Below are positions 9,087 to 18,762 of a stretch of 64,000 bases of DNA, in pieces. The notes under the pieces are model-generated. The model ran no database searches and was not told where the DNA came from. It saw only the letters and a program-made list of their open reading frames with translations. Position numbers and translations under genes: made by a program. This DNA is from Bradyrhizobium erythrophlei (GTDB lineage: Bacteria; Pseudomonadota; Alphaproteobacteria; Rhizobiales; Xanthobacteraceae): assembly GCF_900142985.1 (NCBI RefSeq), contig NZ_LT670849.1, forward strand, positions 5,472,501 through 5,536,500. The letters are read 5' to 3'. Numbering within the stretch: the first letter of the stretch is position 1; each line of letters begins with the position of its first letter.

Positions 9087-10724
9087 ATGCGTGGTTTTCG
9101 TAATTGTTTCCTGTCAACGGCCGCGATCGCGGCGGCAATGCTCGCCGTCGGTGTTGCGGTTGCGCGTGCCGATGACGACGATGGGCGTTCTCACCGGCAT
9201 GGTCACAAGCATGTGCTGCTAATCAGCGTCGACGGCATGCACGCGATCGATTTGCAGCGCTGGATCGAAAGCCACCCCGGCGGCAACTTCGCCAAGCTTG
9301 CCGACCACGGCGTCGTCTATCCCAACGCCCTGACCACCGCACCGTCGGACAGCTATCCCGGCATGCTGGCGCTGGTTACCGGCGGCACGGCGAAGACCGG
9401 CGGCCTGTTCTATGACGACAGCTACGACCGCACCGCCTATCCCTCCAAGTCCTTCTACACCAGCCAGAATCTTCCCGATCCGGGTTGCGTGGGTCCGGCC
9501 GGAACCGAGATCACCAACTTTGAGGCGCTCGACAAGAGCCTAGCCGACTTCCACGGCGGCGGCATCGTCGGTCAGGTCTATACGCAGCTCGATCCCGACA
9601 ACATGCAGCGCAGGCTGGTCAACGGCGTATGCAAGCCGACCTTTCCTCACGAGTACGTCCGCACCAACACGGTCTTCGAAGTCATCAAGGCGGCAGGAAA
9701 ACACACCGTCTGGTCCGACAAGCACCCGGCCTACGAAGACCTCGCGGGTCCGTCGGGCACCGGTCTCGACGAACTCTTTGCGCCGGAGATCAATGCGCAG
9801 GATACGCTCGACGCTGGCGCCAAGCCCGGCGACGACTACACCACGAGCTTCATTGGCGTGCGCACCTACGACACGCTGAAAGTGAACGCGGTGCTGAACT
9901 GGATCGATGGCAATAACGGCGCGGGAACCCAGCAGCAGACCGTGCCTGCGATCTTCGGCATGAACTTCCAGGCGGTCAGCGTCGGCCAGAAGCTCGCCAA
10001 GGCGGGCAACGCCGATAGCGACAAGTCGCTTGTTGGCGGCTATGCCGACGCCGTGGGGACACCCGGTAATGCGCTTACGCTGCAACTCCAGTTCGTGGAT
10101 GACTCGCTCGGCAAATTCATCAACGAACTCAAGAAGCAGAATATCTACGACGAAACGCTGATCATCGTCAGCGCCAAGCATGGCCAGTCGCCGATCAACG
10201 TCAAGGATCGTGTCGCGATCTCCGACGCGCTCTACGCCAACACGCCCGGCTTCGGCACGCACGGCTTCGAGATCTGCGACGACACGGCGTATGTCTGGCT
10301 GTCACCGGAATTGCAACAGGCGACCAACCCCGCGACCGGCCATCCCTACTATGCCGACGCCAAGGCCTACATCGAGGCCCACGCGGCTCAGCTGCATATT
10401 ACCAAGCTGCTCGACCGCGACGAACTGGCCCGGATCTACGAGGATCCGTTCCACAACAGCCGCGTGCCGGACTTCGTCGCGCTCACCGAGCATGGCGTCA
10501 TCTGCACCGGCGGAAGCAAGCTCTCCGAACACGGCGGCTGGTCCAAGGACGATCGCAACGTGGCGCTGGTGATGTCCTCGCCGCGCATCAAGCACGCCAG
10601 GATCGTCGACGACGTCACCTTCACCACTCAGGTCGCGCCGACGATCCTCGACGCGCTCGGCCTCGACCCGCGCAGCCTTCAGTCGGTTCGCGAAGAAGGC
10701 ACTCAGTCCCTGATGCGCGACTAA
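9087..10724 (+). CDS. Secreted alkaline-phosphatase-superfamily phosphodiesterase
   Basis: 545 aa with a signal peptide (to about residue 28) and a His/Asp-rich linker. The core begins HVLLISVDGMHAIDL and carries TTAPSDSYPGMLALVTGG, the nucleophile region of type I phosphodiesterase/nucleotide pyrophosphatases. Metal-site motifs SAKHGQSPIN and LSEHGGWSKDDRNVALV follow toward the C-terminus. It is likely a periplasmic phospho- or nucleotide-diesterase. It is monocistronic, ending in a bidirectional terminator at 10769. Confidence 0.88.
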   Translation: MRGFRNCFLSTAAIAAAMLAVGVAVARADDDDGRSHRHGHKHVLLISVDGMHAIDLQRWIESHPGGNFAKLADHGVVYPNALTTAPSDSYPGMLALVTGGTAKTGGLFYDDSYDRTAYPSKSFYTSQNLPDPGCVGPAGTEITNFEALDKSLADFHGGGIVGQVYTQLDPDNMQRRLVNGVCKPTFPHEYVRTNTVFEVIKAAGKHTVWSDKHPAYEDLAGPSGTGLDELFAPEINAQDTLDAGAKPGDDYTTSFIGVRTYDTLKVNAVLNWIDGNNGAGTQQQTVPAIFGMNFQAVSVGQKLAKAGNADSDKSLVGGYADAVGTPGNALTLQLQFVDDSLGKFINELKKQNIYDETLIIVSAKHGQSPINVKDRVAISDALYANTPGFGTHGFEICDDTAYVWLSPELQQATNPATGHPYYADAKAYIEAHAAQLHITKLLDRDELARIYEDPFHNSRVPDFVALTEHGVICTGGSKLSEHGGWSKDDRNVALVMSSPRIKHARIVDDVTFTTQVAPTILDALGLDPRSLQSVREEGTQSLMRD

Positions 10725-10768
10725 GGCCGCGGGGTCATCGCAGCGTCGACCCTTACAACCGAGAAAAA

Positions 10769-10807
10769 CTGTCCCGCCGTGCGGCTCGCGCGGCGGGACA
10801 GTCGTTT
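10769..10807. terminator. Bidirectional terminator between convergent genes
   Basis: CTGTCCCGCCG / CGGCGGGACAG hairpin followed by TCGTTTT on the plus strand and by a TTTTT tract on the minus strand. It serves the phosphodiesterase gene and the RlpA-like gene. Confidence 0.85.
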
Positions 10808-10821
10808 TCAGCCGGCTCAAC

Positions 10822-11208
10822 TTAGTTCATGCACACCCACTGCGTGCCGTGCATGCCGATCGCGCGGGCCGCGCCGTGAGCCAGATCGAGCGTAACCCCG
10901 TGCGTAAACGGTCCGCGGTCGTTGATGACCACCGTCACGGACCTCCCGTTATCGGGATTGGTAACCGTTACCTGCGATCCGAAAGGCAGCGTTCGGTGCG
11001 CGGCCGTATATCCTCCGCTATTGAAGGCCTGACCGCTCGCGGTTCGCCGTCCCGAGAAATAGTAAGTCGCGACCACATGCTGCCCGGAACAGGCGCCATG
11101 AGGTTTGGAGTGGGCGAAGAACCAGGCGAAACCTCGACTATGGGCCTGCGCTGACGATGCGATGAACAGCACTGCCGCCAAGCCAACGATGCGAAACGAC
11201 GAACGCAT
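10822..11208 (-). CDS. RlpA-like double-psi beta-barrel secreted protein
   Basis: 128 aa from ATG 11208, with GGAGG 6 nt upstream. A signal peptide ends SSAQA. The barrel motif ATYYFSGRRTASGQAFNSGGYTAAHRTLPFGSQVTVTN and VINDRGPFTHGVTLDLAHGAARAIGM is that of RlpA/DPBB septal-ring lytic transglycosylases. The catalytic-type Asp of NDRGPF is present. The C-terminal SPOR domain of long RlpA is absent, as is common in the short alphaproteobacterial paralogues. Confidence 0.88.
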   Translation of the reverse strand: MRSSFRIVGLAAVLFIASSAQAHSRGFAWFFAHSKPHGACSGQHVVATYYFSGRRTASGQAFNSGGYTAAHRTLPFGSQVTVTNPDNGRSVTVVINDRGPFTHGVTLDLAHGAARAIGMHGTQWVCMN

Positions 11209-11553
11209 GGTCGCCTCCTTATTCATGAACTAATCACGTCCGATGCAAACGCGAACACGCAAAGGACGACGATGGGATAAAGCCGGCAAACATTCCGGCG
11301 TTTTGAAGCGGCTGCAAAACCCGGACAACCCAAAACCGAGATTATGGCTACCAGTGCGGCGAGTTCCAGTTGTTCCAGATTTAACCTTTGGCGGCGGTAT
11401 CAATCTTAACGCGAACATTGCGTTGCTACTCCCGGGCGCATGCTTACGATTGGCTTAGCCGGAAATTGCGGCCGGCAAACGTGGCATTGCGAGGTCGCTA
11501 CGCGAACATATTCCGCGCGGCGGCCTCCGTTTTTGTTGGCATGATTTTGAATT
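11209..11553. other. 345-bp intergenic region, no gene seen
   Basis: This lies upstream of the RlpA-like gene. Short open frames on both strands show no ribosome site or recognisable protein. I see no repeat or hairpin worth naming. Confidence 0.5.
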
Positions 11554-11751
11554 ATGCGGCCTTCTTCTTTGGACGAATTCAGAGGCTTCGATAACGAGCC
11601 CCGGCCTTCCTGGTCGGCGGTCTGGCACATCTGGACGATTACGATCCCGCGCCGCTCGATCAACGGATCGCTGGTCTGGGGCAGGGTATGGCGACGGCAC
11701 GACGGCCGGTCCTGGATCTACAAGACCATTAGCGAAGCCGAGCAGCACTGA
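11554..11751 (+). CDS. Small conserved basic protein (WHIWTITIPRRS type)
   Basis: 65 aa, Trp/Arg-rich: WHIWTITIPRRSINGSLVWGRVWRRHDGRSWIYK. This pattern recurs in short unannotated proteins of Bradyrhizobium (recalled, not searched). No strong Shine-Dalgarno site precedes the ATG. No function can be assigned. Confidence 0.6.
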   Translation: MRPSSLDEFRGFDNEPRPSWSAVWHIWTITIPRRSINGSLVWGRVWRRHDGRSWIYKTISEAEQH

Positions 11752-11892
11752 TCGCTCTGATCGGCGCTCCGGCGAAAATTGCCCGGATTCTCTGCCCAGA
11801 TAAATTCCCGAGGTTGCCGGATTGGGGTCGCATTGCGACCTAGGTCGAGTTTGAAGGTCACCGCTGGGTGGGGGCGCAACACCGGAGTTTCC

Positions 11893-12648
11893 ATGTCCGG
11901 CCATTGGCGCTTTTTCGTAACGACTTCTCTCCTCTTCGCAGGTCTTTCGACCTTGCCTGCGTTTTCGAACCCCTTGACCGACTTGTTCAACGTCGCCCCG
12001 AAAGAGGCCGCCGCGCCAGCTCCTGTCCAAGAGGCGTGTGTGCCGCAACCGGGCAAACCAGTGGCCGGCAAGCACTGGGTCTATCGCGTCGATGGCCACC
12101 GGAAATGCTGGTTTCAGGCCGATGAAGCGACCGTTTCCGTGAGAAGGCAGATCCAACTTCACGCCGCGAAGCGGTCTGCCATCGTCGCCGGAGAAAATGA
12201 GGCCGCACCGCGGAAAAGGGAAGTTCTGGATGCAAGGGCTCAACTGCTGAGCGCGGCCCCGACAGGCGGGCCGCAGGCGACAGCGCCCGCGCCGCAAACG
12301 ATAGATACAGCTTCCGTGCCTGCCAGTGAGGCGACGCCGCCGGTGCGCGAAGCGCCTACCGCCGCTTGGCCCACAACCGATCAGGTCACGCCAGACCGCG
12401 CGACGCGACCCTCGGTCGATGTGGAGACGCTTTTAGCCGCATCGACGCTTGACCAGGACACGCCTGCCTCCTCGATGCCTCCGCCAACACCGGACGCGCC
12501 TTCCGTCGCGAGCCTGGACGACTGGGGATTGATGGCAGCTCGCGTGGGGATGTTGCTCATCGTGCTGGGTTTCGCCTTCTTGTTTGGATCGCTGTTGGTC
12601 AGTCGATTCTTGGAGACGCCGATTCGTCCAGGGCTGCCGGATCTGTAA
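11893..12648 (+). CDS. Secreted, C-terminally anchored hypothetical protein
   Basis: 251 aa from ATG 11893, with GGAG upstream. A signal peptide ends LPAFS, and a Cys-containing block CVPQPGKPVAGKHWVYRVDGHRKCWFQADEA follows, which recurs in Bradyrhizobium hypothetical proteins. The middle is Ala/Pro/Thr-rich and probably disordered, and a hydrophobic helix lies near the C-terminus (VGMLLIVLGFAFLFGSLLV). It may sit in the envelope; function unknown. Confidence 0.75.
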   Translation: MSGHWRFFVTTSLLFAGLSTLPAFSNPLTDLFNVAPKEAAAPAPVQEACVPQPGKPVAGKHWVYRVDGHRKCWFQADEATVSVRRQIQLHAAKRSAIVAGENEAAPRKREVLDARAQLLSAAPTGGPQATAPAPQTIDTASVPASEATPPVREAPTAAWPTTDQVTPDRATRPSVDVETLLAASTLDQDTPASSMPPPTPDAPSVASLDDWGLMAARVGMLLIVLGFAFLFGSLLVSRFLETPIRPGLPDL

Positions 12649-12831
12649 TCGGTCATCCGGCGAACTTCATGTCCGTTGCGGGCTGCGTCCGTTGCATCCC
12701 CGAAGGCGGACATTGAATCGGACATGGCCTATGTCCAGTTTGGGCCCATAAGCGGACTTTTGCATGGCCCTTGTCGATTCTCTCGTTTGAGTTGTATTCT
12801 GGCAAGCACAGACGTCAATTGTGGGAAAGCA

Positions 12832-13908
12832 ATGACCACCCGCGCAAGTCGGTCTCTGTTAATTTGCGCGATCCGCGCCATGGCACTGGTCAGTGTCGTA
12901 CTGTTCCTCATCCTACCCGCAAGGGCTCAGCAATCCCAAAACTGGGACTGGTGTAACGATCGCGGTGGTAGCGCGTTGTCGTTGGATCGGCGGATTAGTG
13001 CGTGCTCCGCCATCATCGAATCAATTAGTGAGACACCCGAAGAGTTGGCTCGTGCTTATGGTAACCGCGGCGTTGCCTACCAAAACAAAGAAGACAACGA
13101 CCGCGCAGCGCACGACTAGGAAGAATCGGTCCGCCTCGACCCAAGCAGCGCCTCGGGTCACCGCATTCGCGGCAACGCATACAGGCTCAAAAAAGACTAT
13201 GATCATGCAATCGCCGAATTCAATGAAGCTATCAGCCTCGCCCCCAACGATGCACGTCCTCTCAGCAATCTCGGCGTAGTTTACCTTGAGAAGAAGGACT
13301 ATAAGCGAGCAGAGGCCTACTTTTCGGAGGTTATACGGCTTGATCCGGCCTTCGCCGTGGCTTTGTATGGTCGGGGGCGCGCGTATCTCGCCGAACAGGA
13401 CTCGCCAAATGCCATCGCCGATTTTAACGAAGCGGTCCGTTTGGAACCGAATTTCGTACAAGCGTACGCTGACCGGGGCTTGGCCTACGCTAAAAGAAAG
13501 CAATATGAAAGCGCGATAGACAACTACACCGAAGCGCTGTCGATGGAGCCGCCCGAGCGGCTCGCAGCATCAACCTTCAGCAATCGCTGTTGGGCGCGCT
13601 TCGTAGTTGGCCGCGATCCACAAGACACACTCGGCGATTGTACGAAAGCGATAAGTCTGAGGCCGGGCGACGCTTGGGCGCTCAATACCCGCGGGTTCAC
13701 TTATCTCAAGCTTGGCGAGACCAGCCGCTCGATTGCGGACTTCGACGCTGCGGTGGCCCTTGACTCCAAGATGGCCATTTCCTGGTATGGACGCGGCCTG
13801 GCAAAACGTAAAGCCGGCGACGAACAGGCTGGCGACAAGGATATCGATATGGCGAAGATGATGCAGCCCGACATCGTAGAGGGAGCCGCTATCTACGACG
13901 TGCACTGA
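12832..13908 (+). pseudogene. TPR-repeat secreted protein interrupted by an amber codon
   Basis: One reading frame encodes a signal peptide (LFLILPARAQ) and then a chain of tetratricopeptide repeats, for example YGNRGVAYQNKEDNDRAAHD and ALYGRGRAYLAEQDSPNAIADFNEAVRLEP. A single TAG at 13117-13119 splits it into 95 aa and about 262 aa with no loss of frame. The amber falls inside a TPR (AAHD-stop-EESVRLDPSS), where Tyr (TAC or TAT) would be expected. It is probably a one-base nonsense mutation, or a sequencing error. An IS110 element lies just downstream. Confidence 0.85.
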
Positions 13909-13999
13909 TGCGAGAGTGGCGATCACAAGCGGGTATCAGCTGGATTTATTGCGTGTCGGCTTCGGGTCATTCGCCGAACTTGATCTTGAACACGGCGAT

Positions 14000-15450
14000 G
14001 TCCGCTGCACCCCTGAAAGATGGGGTTATCGGCCGGCCCAGCTTGTGGATAGCTGAAGATTTTGGGTGCTGCGCTTCAGGCTGATGGTGAAACGAGGTCC
14101 GTGGTAACGGCCTCAAGCATCAGAAGGAGAAGCGCAGCATGGACCATTTTGCTGGATTGGACGTATCGGTCAAGGAGACAAGTGTCTGCATTGTGGATGA
14201 CACGGGCAGGATCGCGAAGGAATTAAGGGTAGCAAGCGAGCCAGACGCTCTGCTGCGGGTTCTGGGGAACCCGGCCTACCGTTTCAAGCGGATCGGATTG
14301 GAGGCTGGGCCGCTGTCGCAATGGCTTTTCGGTGCGCTTGCCGAAGCAGGCTTGCCTGTCATCTGTGTCGAGACGCGGCACATGCGGGCGGTTCTGAAGG
14401 CGCAGATCAACAAGACGGATCGCAACGATGCGCGCGGTATGGCCCAGATGATGCGGGCGGGGCTTTATCGCCCGGTGCATGTGAAGACGCTACGCAGTCA
14501 GAAACTGCGAGTGCTGCTGACCCATCGCAAACTGCTGCAGTCCAAGGCCATCGCCGTCGATAACGACCTGCGAGGGACTTTGCGCAACTTCGGCCTCAAG
14601 GTGGGCGTGGTAGGAACGGTGAAGTTCGAGGCGCGCATCAAGGAGCTTGTCGAAAGCTTCCCGGATCTTGCTGAGTTAGTCGAACCGCTGCTGATTGTCC
14701 GGCGGACGCTTCGTGAGCAGATCGGCATTCTTCATCGTCGCTTGCTGGCTATCGTTCGGAATGATGATGTGTGCCGGCGCCTGATGACCATCCCGGGTGT
14801 TGGTCCCGTTGTGGCGCTGACCTATCGCGCGACTGTCGACGTGCCCGCCCGCTTCCGAAACTCCAAGGCGGTCGGGGCGGTGTTTGGGCTCACGCCTTCC
14901 AGGTATCAATCTGGCGAGATTGACCGACCCGGCGCCATATCAAGGTGCGGTGACGAGATGATGCGGGCAATGCTCTACGAAGCGGCTCATATCATGCTGG
15001 TGCGTTTGGCAAAGTGGTCCTGGCTCAAGGCCTGGGCCATGAAGATCGCCAGGCACCGCGGGATGAAGAAGGCGATCGTGGCGCTGGCGCGCCGGTTGGC
15101 GGTGATCATGCACCGCATCTGGGTTGACGGTACCGAGTTCCGATGGAGCCGGGAAGTTACAGCGGCGTGAGGACTAGCAGGATTAAACGCGATAGGAGGA
15201 CACTCGAGCTCCACCGAGCGGTGGAATGATGTCCCTCACGGGACGATGGATGAGGTGAGTTCGTATGTCCGCTTGGACCCACTGTCTGTAAGACGGCAAG
15301 GCCGCCCCAAAGATTGTTCCGCCTCGTCTTCGAATCCCATACTGGAAGGGCCTTGGTGCCGATTCCGAAGAGAAGCACGAGCCCGTGGGCGACACCAACA
15401 CCGCAAACATGGATAGTCTGAAAGTGCTTGACCCCTAACGGCCGATTAGA
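14000..15450 (+). mobile_element. IS110-family insertion sequence (approximate limits)
   Basis: The limits are approximate because IS110-family elements lack clear terminal inverted repeats and I cannot see a target duplication. The transposase gene is intact. About 140-230 bp of non-coding sequence lies before it and about 280 bp after it. In this family such flanks encode the bridge RNA that directs recombination. The element inserted between the decayed TPR gene and the metallo-hydrolase gene. Confidence 0.7.
14139..15170 (+). CDS. IS110-family transposase (DEDD recombinase)
   Basis: 343 aa, full length. The N-terminal RuvC-like DEDD domain begins MDHFAGLDVSVKETSVCIVD (Asp8 a likely catalytic residue) and includes RHMRAVLKAQINKTDRNDARG. 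The C-terminal Transposase_20 domain has RLMTIPGVGPVVALTYRATV and FGLTPSRYQSGEIDRPGAISRCG. GAAGGAG precedes the ATG. The reading frame is uninterrupted, so the element could be active. Confidence 0.93.
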   Translation: MDHFAGLDVSVKETSVCIVDDTGRIAKELRVASEPDALLRVLGNPAYRFKRIGLEAGPLSQWLFGALAEAGLPVICVETRHMRAVLKAQINKTDRNDARGMAQMMRAGLYRPVHVKTLRSQKLRVLLTHRKLLQSKAIAVDNDLRGTLRNFGLKVGVVGTVKFEARIKELVESFPDLAELVEPLLIVRRTLREQIGILHRRLLAIVRNDDVCRRLMTIPGVGPVVALTYRATVDVPARFRNSKAVGAVFGLTPSRYQSGEIDRPGAISRCGDEMMRAMLYEAAHIMLVRLAKWSWLKAWAMKIARHRGMKKAIVALARRLAVIMHRIWVDGTEFRWSREVTAA

Positions 15451-15488
15451 GAAGCAGACATCGCTAAATGATGAGCCCAGAGTAAGTG
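15171..15488. other. IS110 right flank, no gene seen
   Basis: About 280 bp past the transposase stop belong to the element, then about 40 bp to the metallo-hydrolase stop. Several short inverted repeats occur (CTCGAGCTCCACCGAG region, GTCCGC/GGAC). In IS1111-type members this flank would encode the bridge RNA. I cannot fix the right boundary. Confidence 0.45.
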
Positions 15489-16397
15489 TCACTCGAACCC
15501 ATCGCCGAGCACGCCTTGCTCGATATAGGCGCGGCGCTGTTCCTCGTCGTGGCTGATCACGATCGACAGGTTGTTCTCGCTGCGGGACAGGCCGTTGAGC
15601 CAGTCGAGTTCGGCCGTCATCAGCTCGGCGGGCTCCTTGATCCACGGCGCATCCTTCGGCCGGTTCAGGCGCACCGCGTCCATGTGCCAGGCGACATCGC
15701 CGGCCAGCAACAACTCCTTGCCCGATTGCAGCGTCACATAGACCATCTGCGAGCCCGGCGTGTGACCGGGCGCCTTGATCAGCACGGTGCCCGGCGCGAA
15801 CGCCATATATCTGTTGTAGTCGATGATCTGAAGCCGTGACGTCACATCTGTCGTCGGCTTCAGTTCGGGAATCTGCGGCGCGTTGAGCAGCGTGTCGAGC
15901 TGCGCGCGCGTCAGGACGGCTTTTGGCGCCAGCTCGGCGAAGTGGCCGCTGCGGATGAGGCCGCCGACATGGTCGCCATGCTCATGGGTGACGATGATCG
16001 CCTTCGCCTTTTGTAAGGCTTTCTCGACGCGCGCCTGCGCTTCCGGGAAATAAGGCTCTTCGACGCCGCGGCCGAAGAAGCGATGGGTATCAAGGTCCAT
16101 GCCGGTATCGACCATGACCGTGCCGTCGGCATAGACGATCTGGTATGCGGTGCGCGCCTGCACGCTGGGTTCGGCCGGCAGTCCCTTGACCGCGAAATTC
16201 TTCGTGCGCCGGCTTTCGGCGACCTTGATCACGTTGACGCGTAAGGGTCGCGGGCCCGGAATCATGCCGGCCATCTGGCGGACCTCGGTGAGGTCGGCGT
16301 GCCACGCTGGCGTGGCATCGGCAGCGAACGCCGTCTGCATGGCAAATACCGCGCATACTGCAAAAAGCCACGACGACGCGTTCAACAGTTTGCGCAT
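15489..16397 (-). CDS. Secreted metallo-beta-lactamase-fold hydrolase
   Basis: 302 aa with a signal peptide (MQTAFAADA). The zinc motif THEHGDHVGG is intact, and further ligands appear in KAPGHTPGSQMVYV and LLLAGDVAWHMDAVRL. The order resembles N-acyl-homoserine lactonase-type MBL proteins, but the export signal and lack of a tested substrate leave the reaction open. It lies just beyond the IS110 right flank. Confidence 0.87.
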   Translation of the reverse strand: MRKLLNASSWLFAVCAVFAMQTAFAADATPAWHADLTEVRQMAGMIPGPRPLRVNVIKVAESRRTKNFAVKGLPAEPSVQARTAYQIVYADGTVMVDTGMDLDTHRFFGRGVEEPYFPEAQARVEKALQKAKAIIVTHEHGDHVGGLIRSGHFAELAPKAVLTRAQLDTLLNAPQIPELKPTTDVTSRLQIIDYNRYMAFAPGTVLIKAPGHTPGSQMVYVTLQSGKELLLAGDVAWHMDAVRLNRPKDAPWIKEPAELMTAELDWLNGLSRSENNLSIVISHDEEQRRAYIEQGVLGDGFE

Positions 16398-16483
16398 GTT
16401 CGAAAGGTTTCCTGATGGCGGTCATGCTGGGGGGACCAGCAAGTCCCACCAAAGCATATCGTGCCGCCCGGAATCCAGATCGA

Positions 16484-18562
16484 TTACGCCGCGACCGTCG
16501 CGGCTTCGTGCCCGGCGTCAGGGGCGTCGTCGCGTTCGAAATGCGCGGCCGCCGCAATCGCGCCGGGCAATGCCGTCACCGCCACGGGCCTCGCGAACAG
16601 AAAGCCCTGGCCCTTGGCGCAGCCTTCGCGCGCCAGGAAGTCCCATTGCGCTTCGGTCTCGATGCCTTCGGCCAGAACCGGCATGCGCAGGCTTTCGCCG
16701 AGCGCAAGCACGGTGCGGACGATCGCCGCCGCCGCCGCGTCGTTGGGCAGGCGTTTGACGAAGGTCTGGTCGAGCTTGATCTTGTCGAACGGGAAGGCGT
16801 GCAGCGTCGCCAGTGACGAGTAGCCGGTGCCGAAGTCGTCCATCGCCACCGAAATGCCCATGGCCTTCAGCTTGCGCAGGATGTGCAGCCCGCGGCTCTG
16901 GTCCGACATGATGGTCGATTCCGTGACCTCGACCTCAAGACGTTCCGGCGAAAGACCGGTCTCGATCAGGATGCCGTGGATCATCTCGGCGAGGTCGTCG
17001 CGGCCGAACTGGATCGGCGAGAGGTTGACGGCGATGTTGCCGGGAATCTTGCCTTCGGCGGCATCGCGACAGGCGGCGCGCAGCGCCCATTCGCCCATGT
17101 CGATGATCGCCTCGGTCTCTTCGGCGAGCGGAATGAATTCCGCCGGCGAAACCATGCCGAGTTTCGGGTGCTTCCATCGCATCAAGGCTTCGGCGCCGCA
17201 GATCCTGCCGTTGTTGAGCGACATCTGAAGCTGATAGTTCAGGAAGAGCTCCTGACGCTGCGCGGCATGCTCGAGATCGCGGGCGAGCGCGCGGCGCTTG
17301 CGGGCGCTGTCGTCCATTTCGCGGCTGTAGGCACAGATCGAGCCGCCCTGGCCGGTCTTGCCACGATACATCGCGAGCTTGGCATTGCTCAGGAGCTGGT
17401 CGCGCTCGGGCGTATCCGTCGGGAAAATCGAGTAGCCGATCGAGGCGGTCAGATTGACCGGATAGCCCTGGACCGTGAACGGGCTCGCGAAGGCCTTCGA
17501 GATGCGCATCGCAAAGGCATGGGCGTCCTGCGGGTGATTGGGCGATGTCTTGAGCGCCAGGAATTCATCGCCGCTCTGGCGCGCCAGGAATTCGCTGGAT
17601 GAGAGCTGCTTGCGCATGCGCTCTGCAACGTCGATCAGCAGCAGATCGCCGGCACCGTGGCCATAGAGGTCGTTGATGTCCTTGAAGCCGTCGAGGTCGA
17701 TCGAGAAGGCGGCAAGCTTTTGCGCCTTTTCGTGGGCCTCGGCGCTGTCGAACGCGAGACGTTCGTTGAAGGCGATGCGGTTCGGCAATCCCGTCATGGT
17801 GTCGTTGAACGACAATTGGTGAATGCGGTCGGCCGATTCCGTCCGCACGCGCTGATCGATGATGTAGGTCGAAAATCCGTTGCCCATGACCAGAAGCACC
17901 GCACCGACCACGGCGACGCTAAGGAAATGCGCAGGCAACAGGCCGGGGGGCAAGGTGATGGACGCATCCGGCACGACGGTGGCGGCGGCCACCAGCGAGT
18001 AATGCATCGCGCAGATCATGACGGCGAACGAGATCGCGGCGCCATGGCGGCACCAGCGGGTCACCGGGCGATTGGCGCGGTTGACGGCAACGATGCTTAA
18101 GCCCAGGCCAAGCACGACCGTCAGCGCCGCGCCCGAGAGGTTGAGGTCGAAACTGCCTTCGATATTCCAGCCCGCCAGCGCGACGGCATGCATGGCAAGA
18201 ACGCCGACGCCCATGACGAGGCCGCCAATTTCCGGCGCGAGGGGAAAATGCCGGCTGCCGATCTCAAAAGCGATGAGGCAGGCTGTGATCGCAATCGCAA
18301 GAACCAGGCCGGTTGCGACCGGTTCGAAGGCGCTGACCATCAAAGGGTCGAGCGCCAGAATTGAAATAAAGGTCGAGGCCCACAACGCAACTCCGGTGCC
18401 GACGGAGGCCATGAACAGCCAGCCATGGCGGGTCGGGCCTTCGGTGGCGCGGGCGCGCGCGAAGTGGCGCATGCCGATCCAGGTGCCGAACAGGCATACG
18501 GCGCCTGCGATCAGGACCAGGACTTGATGATAGGCAAAGGCGTGAGCAGTGGTGTGGAGCAT
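16484..18562 (-). CDS. MHYT-GGDEF-EAL cyclic-di-GMP signalling protein
   Basis: 692 aa from ATG 18562, with AGGGAAA upstream. The N-terminal ~240 residues are seven hydrophobic helices with the paired Met-His motifs of the MHYT sensor (LAMHAVAL, CAMHYSLV). The diguanylate-cyclase domain has SGDEF in place of GGDEF, so its activity is uncertain. The EAL domain keeps GAEALMRWKHP, NLSPIQF, VEVTES, DDFGTGYSS, KLDQTFV and EGIETEAQ, all catalytic and metal positions, so it is probably an active c-di-GMP phosphodiesterase. Confidence 0.92.
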   Translation of the reverse strand: MLHTTAHAFAYHQVLVLIAGAVCLFGTWIGMRHFARARATEGPTRHGWLFMASVGTGVALWASTFISILALDPLMVSAFEPVATGLVLAIAITACLIAFEIGSRHFPLAPEIGGLVMGVGVLAMHAVALAGWNIEGSFDLNLSGAALTVVLGLGLSIVAVNRANRPVTRWCRHGAAISFAVMICAMHYSLVAAATVVPDASITLPPGLLPAHFLSVAVVGAVLLVMGNGFSTYIIDQRVRTESADRIHQLSFNDTMTGLPNRIAFNERLAFDSAEAHEKAQKLAAFSIDLDGFKDINDLYGHGAGDLLLIDVAERMRKQLSSSEFLARQSGDEFLALKTSPNHPQDAHAFAMRISKAFASPFTVQGYPVNLTASIGYSIFPTDTPERDQLLSNAKLAMYRGKTGQGGSICAYSREMDDSARKRRALARDLEHAAQRQELFLNYQLQMSLNNGRICGAEALMRWKHPKLGMVSPAEFIPLAEETEAIIDMGEWALRAACRDAAEGKIPGNIAVNLSPIQFGRDDLAEMIHGILIETGLSPERLEVEVTESTIMSDQSRGLHILRKLKAMGISVAMDDFGTGYSSLATLHAFPFDKIKLDQTFVKRLPNDAAAAAIVRTVLALGESLRMPVLAEGIETEAQWDFLAREGCAKGQGFLFARPVAVTALPGAIAAAAHFERDDAPDAGHEAATVAA

Positions 18563-18762
18563 GACGGTTTTCCCTGGCCGGTACCCTAGGGCGGCTGGGT
18601 TAACTGGCGAAGGGTTTGCGTAGGGAATGGCGCGCACTTTGCGAAATAGCGTTGAAACTTTGTAAGAAACACCGACGGAACTCCGGTGTTGTTTCTGATA
18701 ATCGCTTCAGGTGCGGGTCACTCTCGTTAACGACTCGCTAAGACAAACAGAAAGGCACGGTG

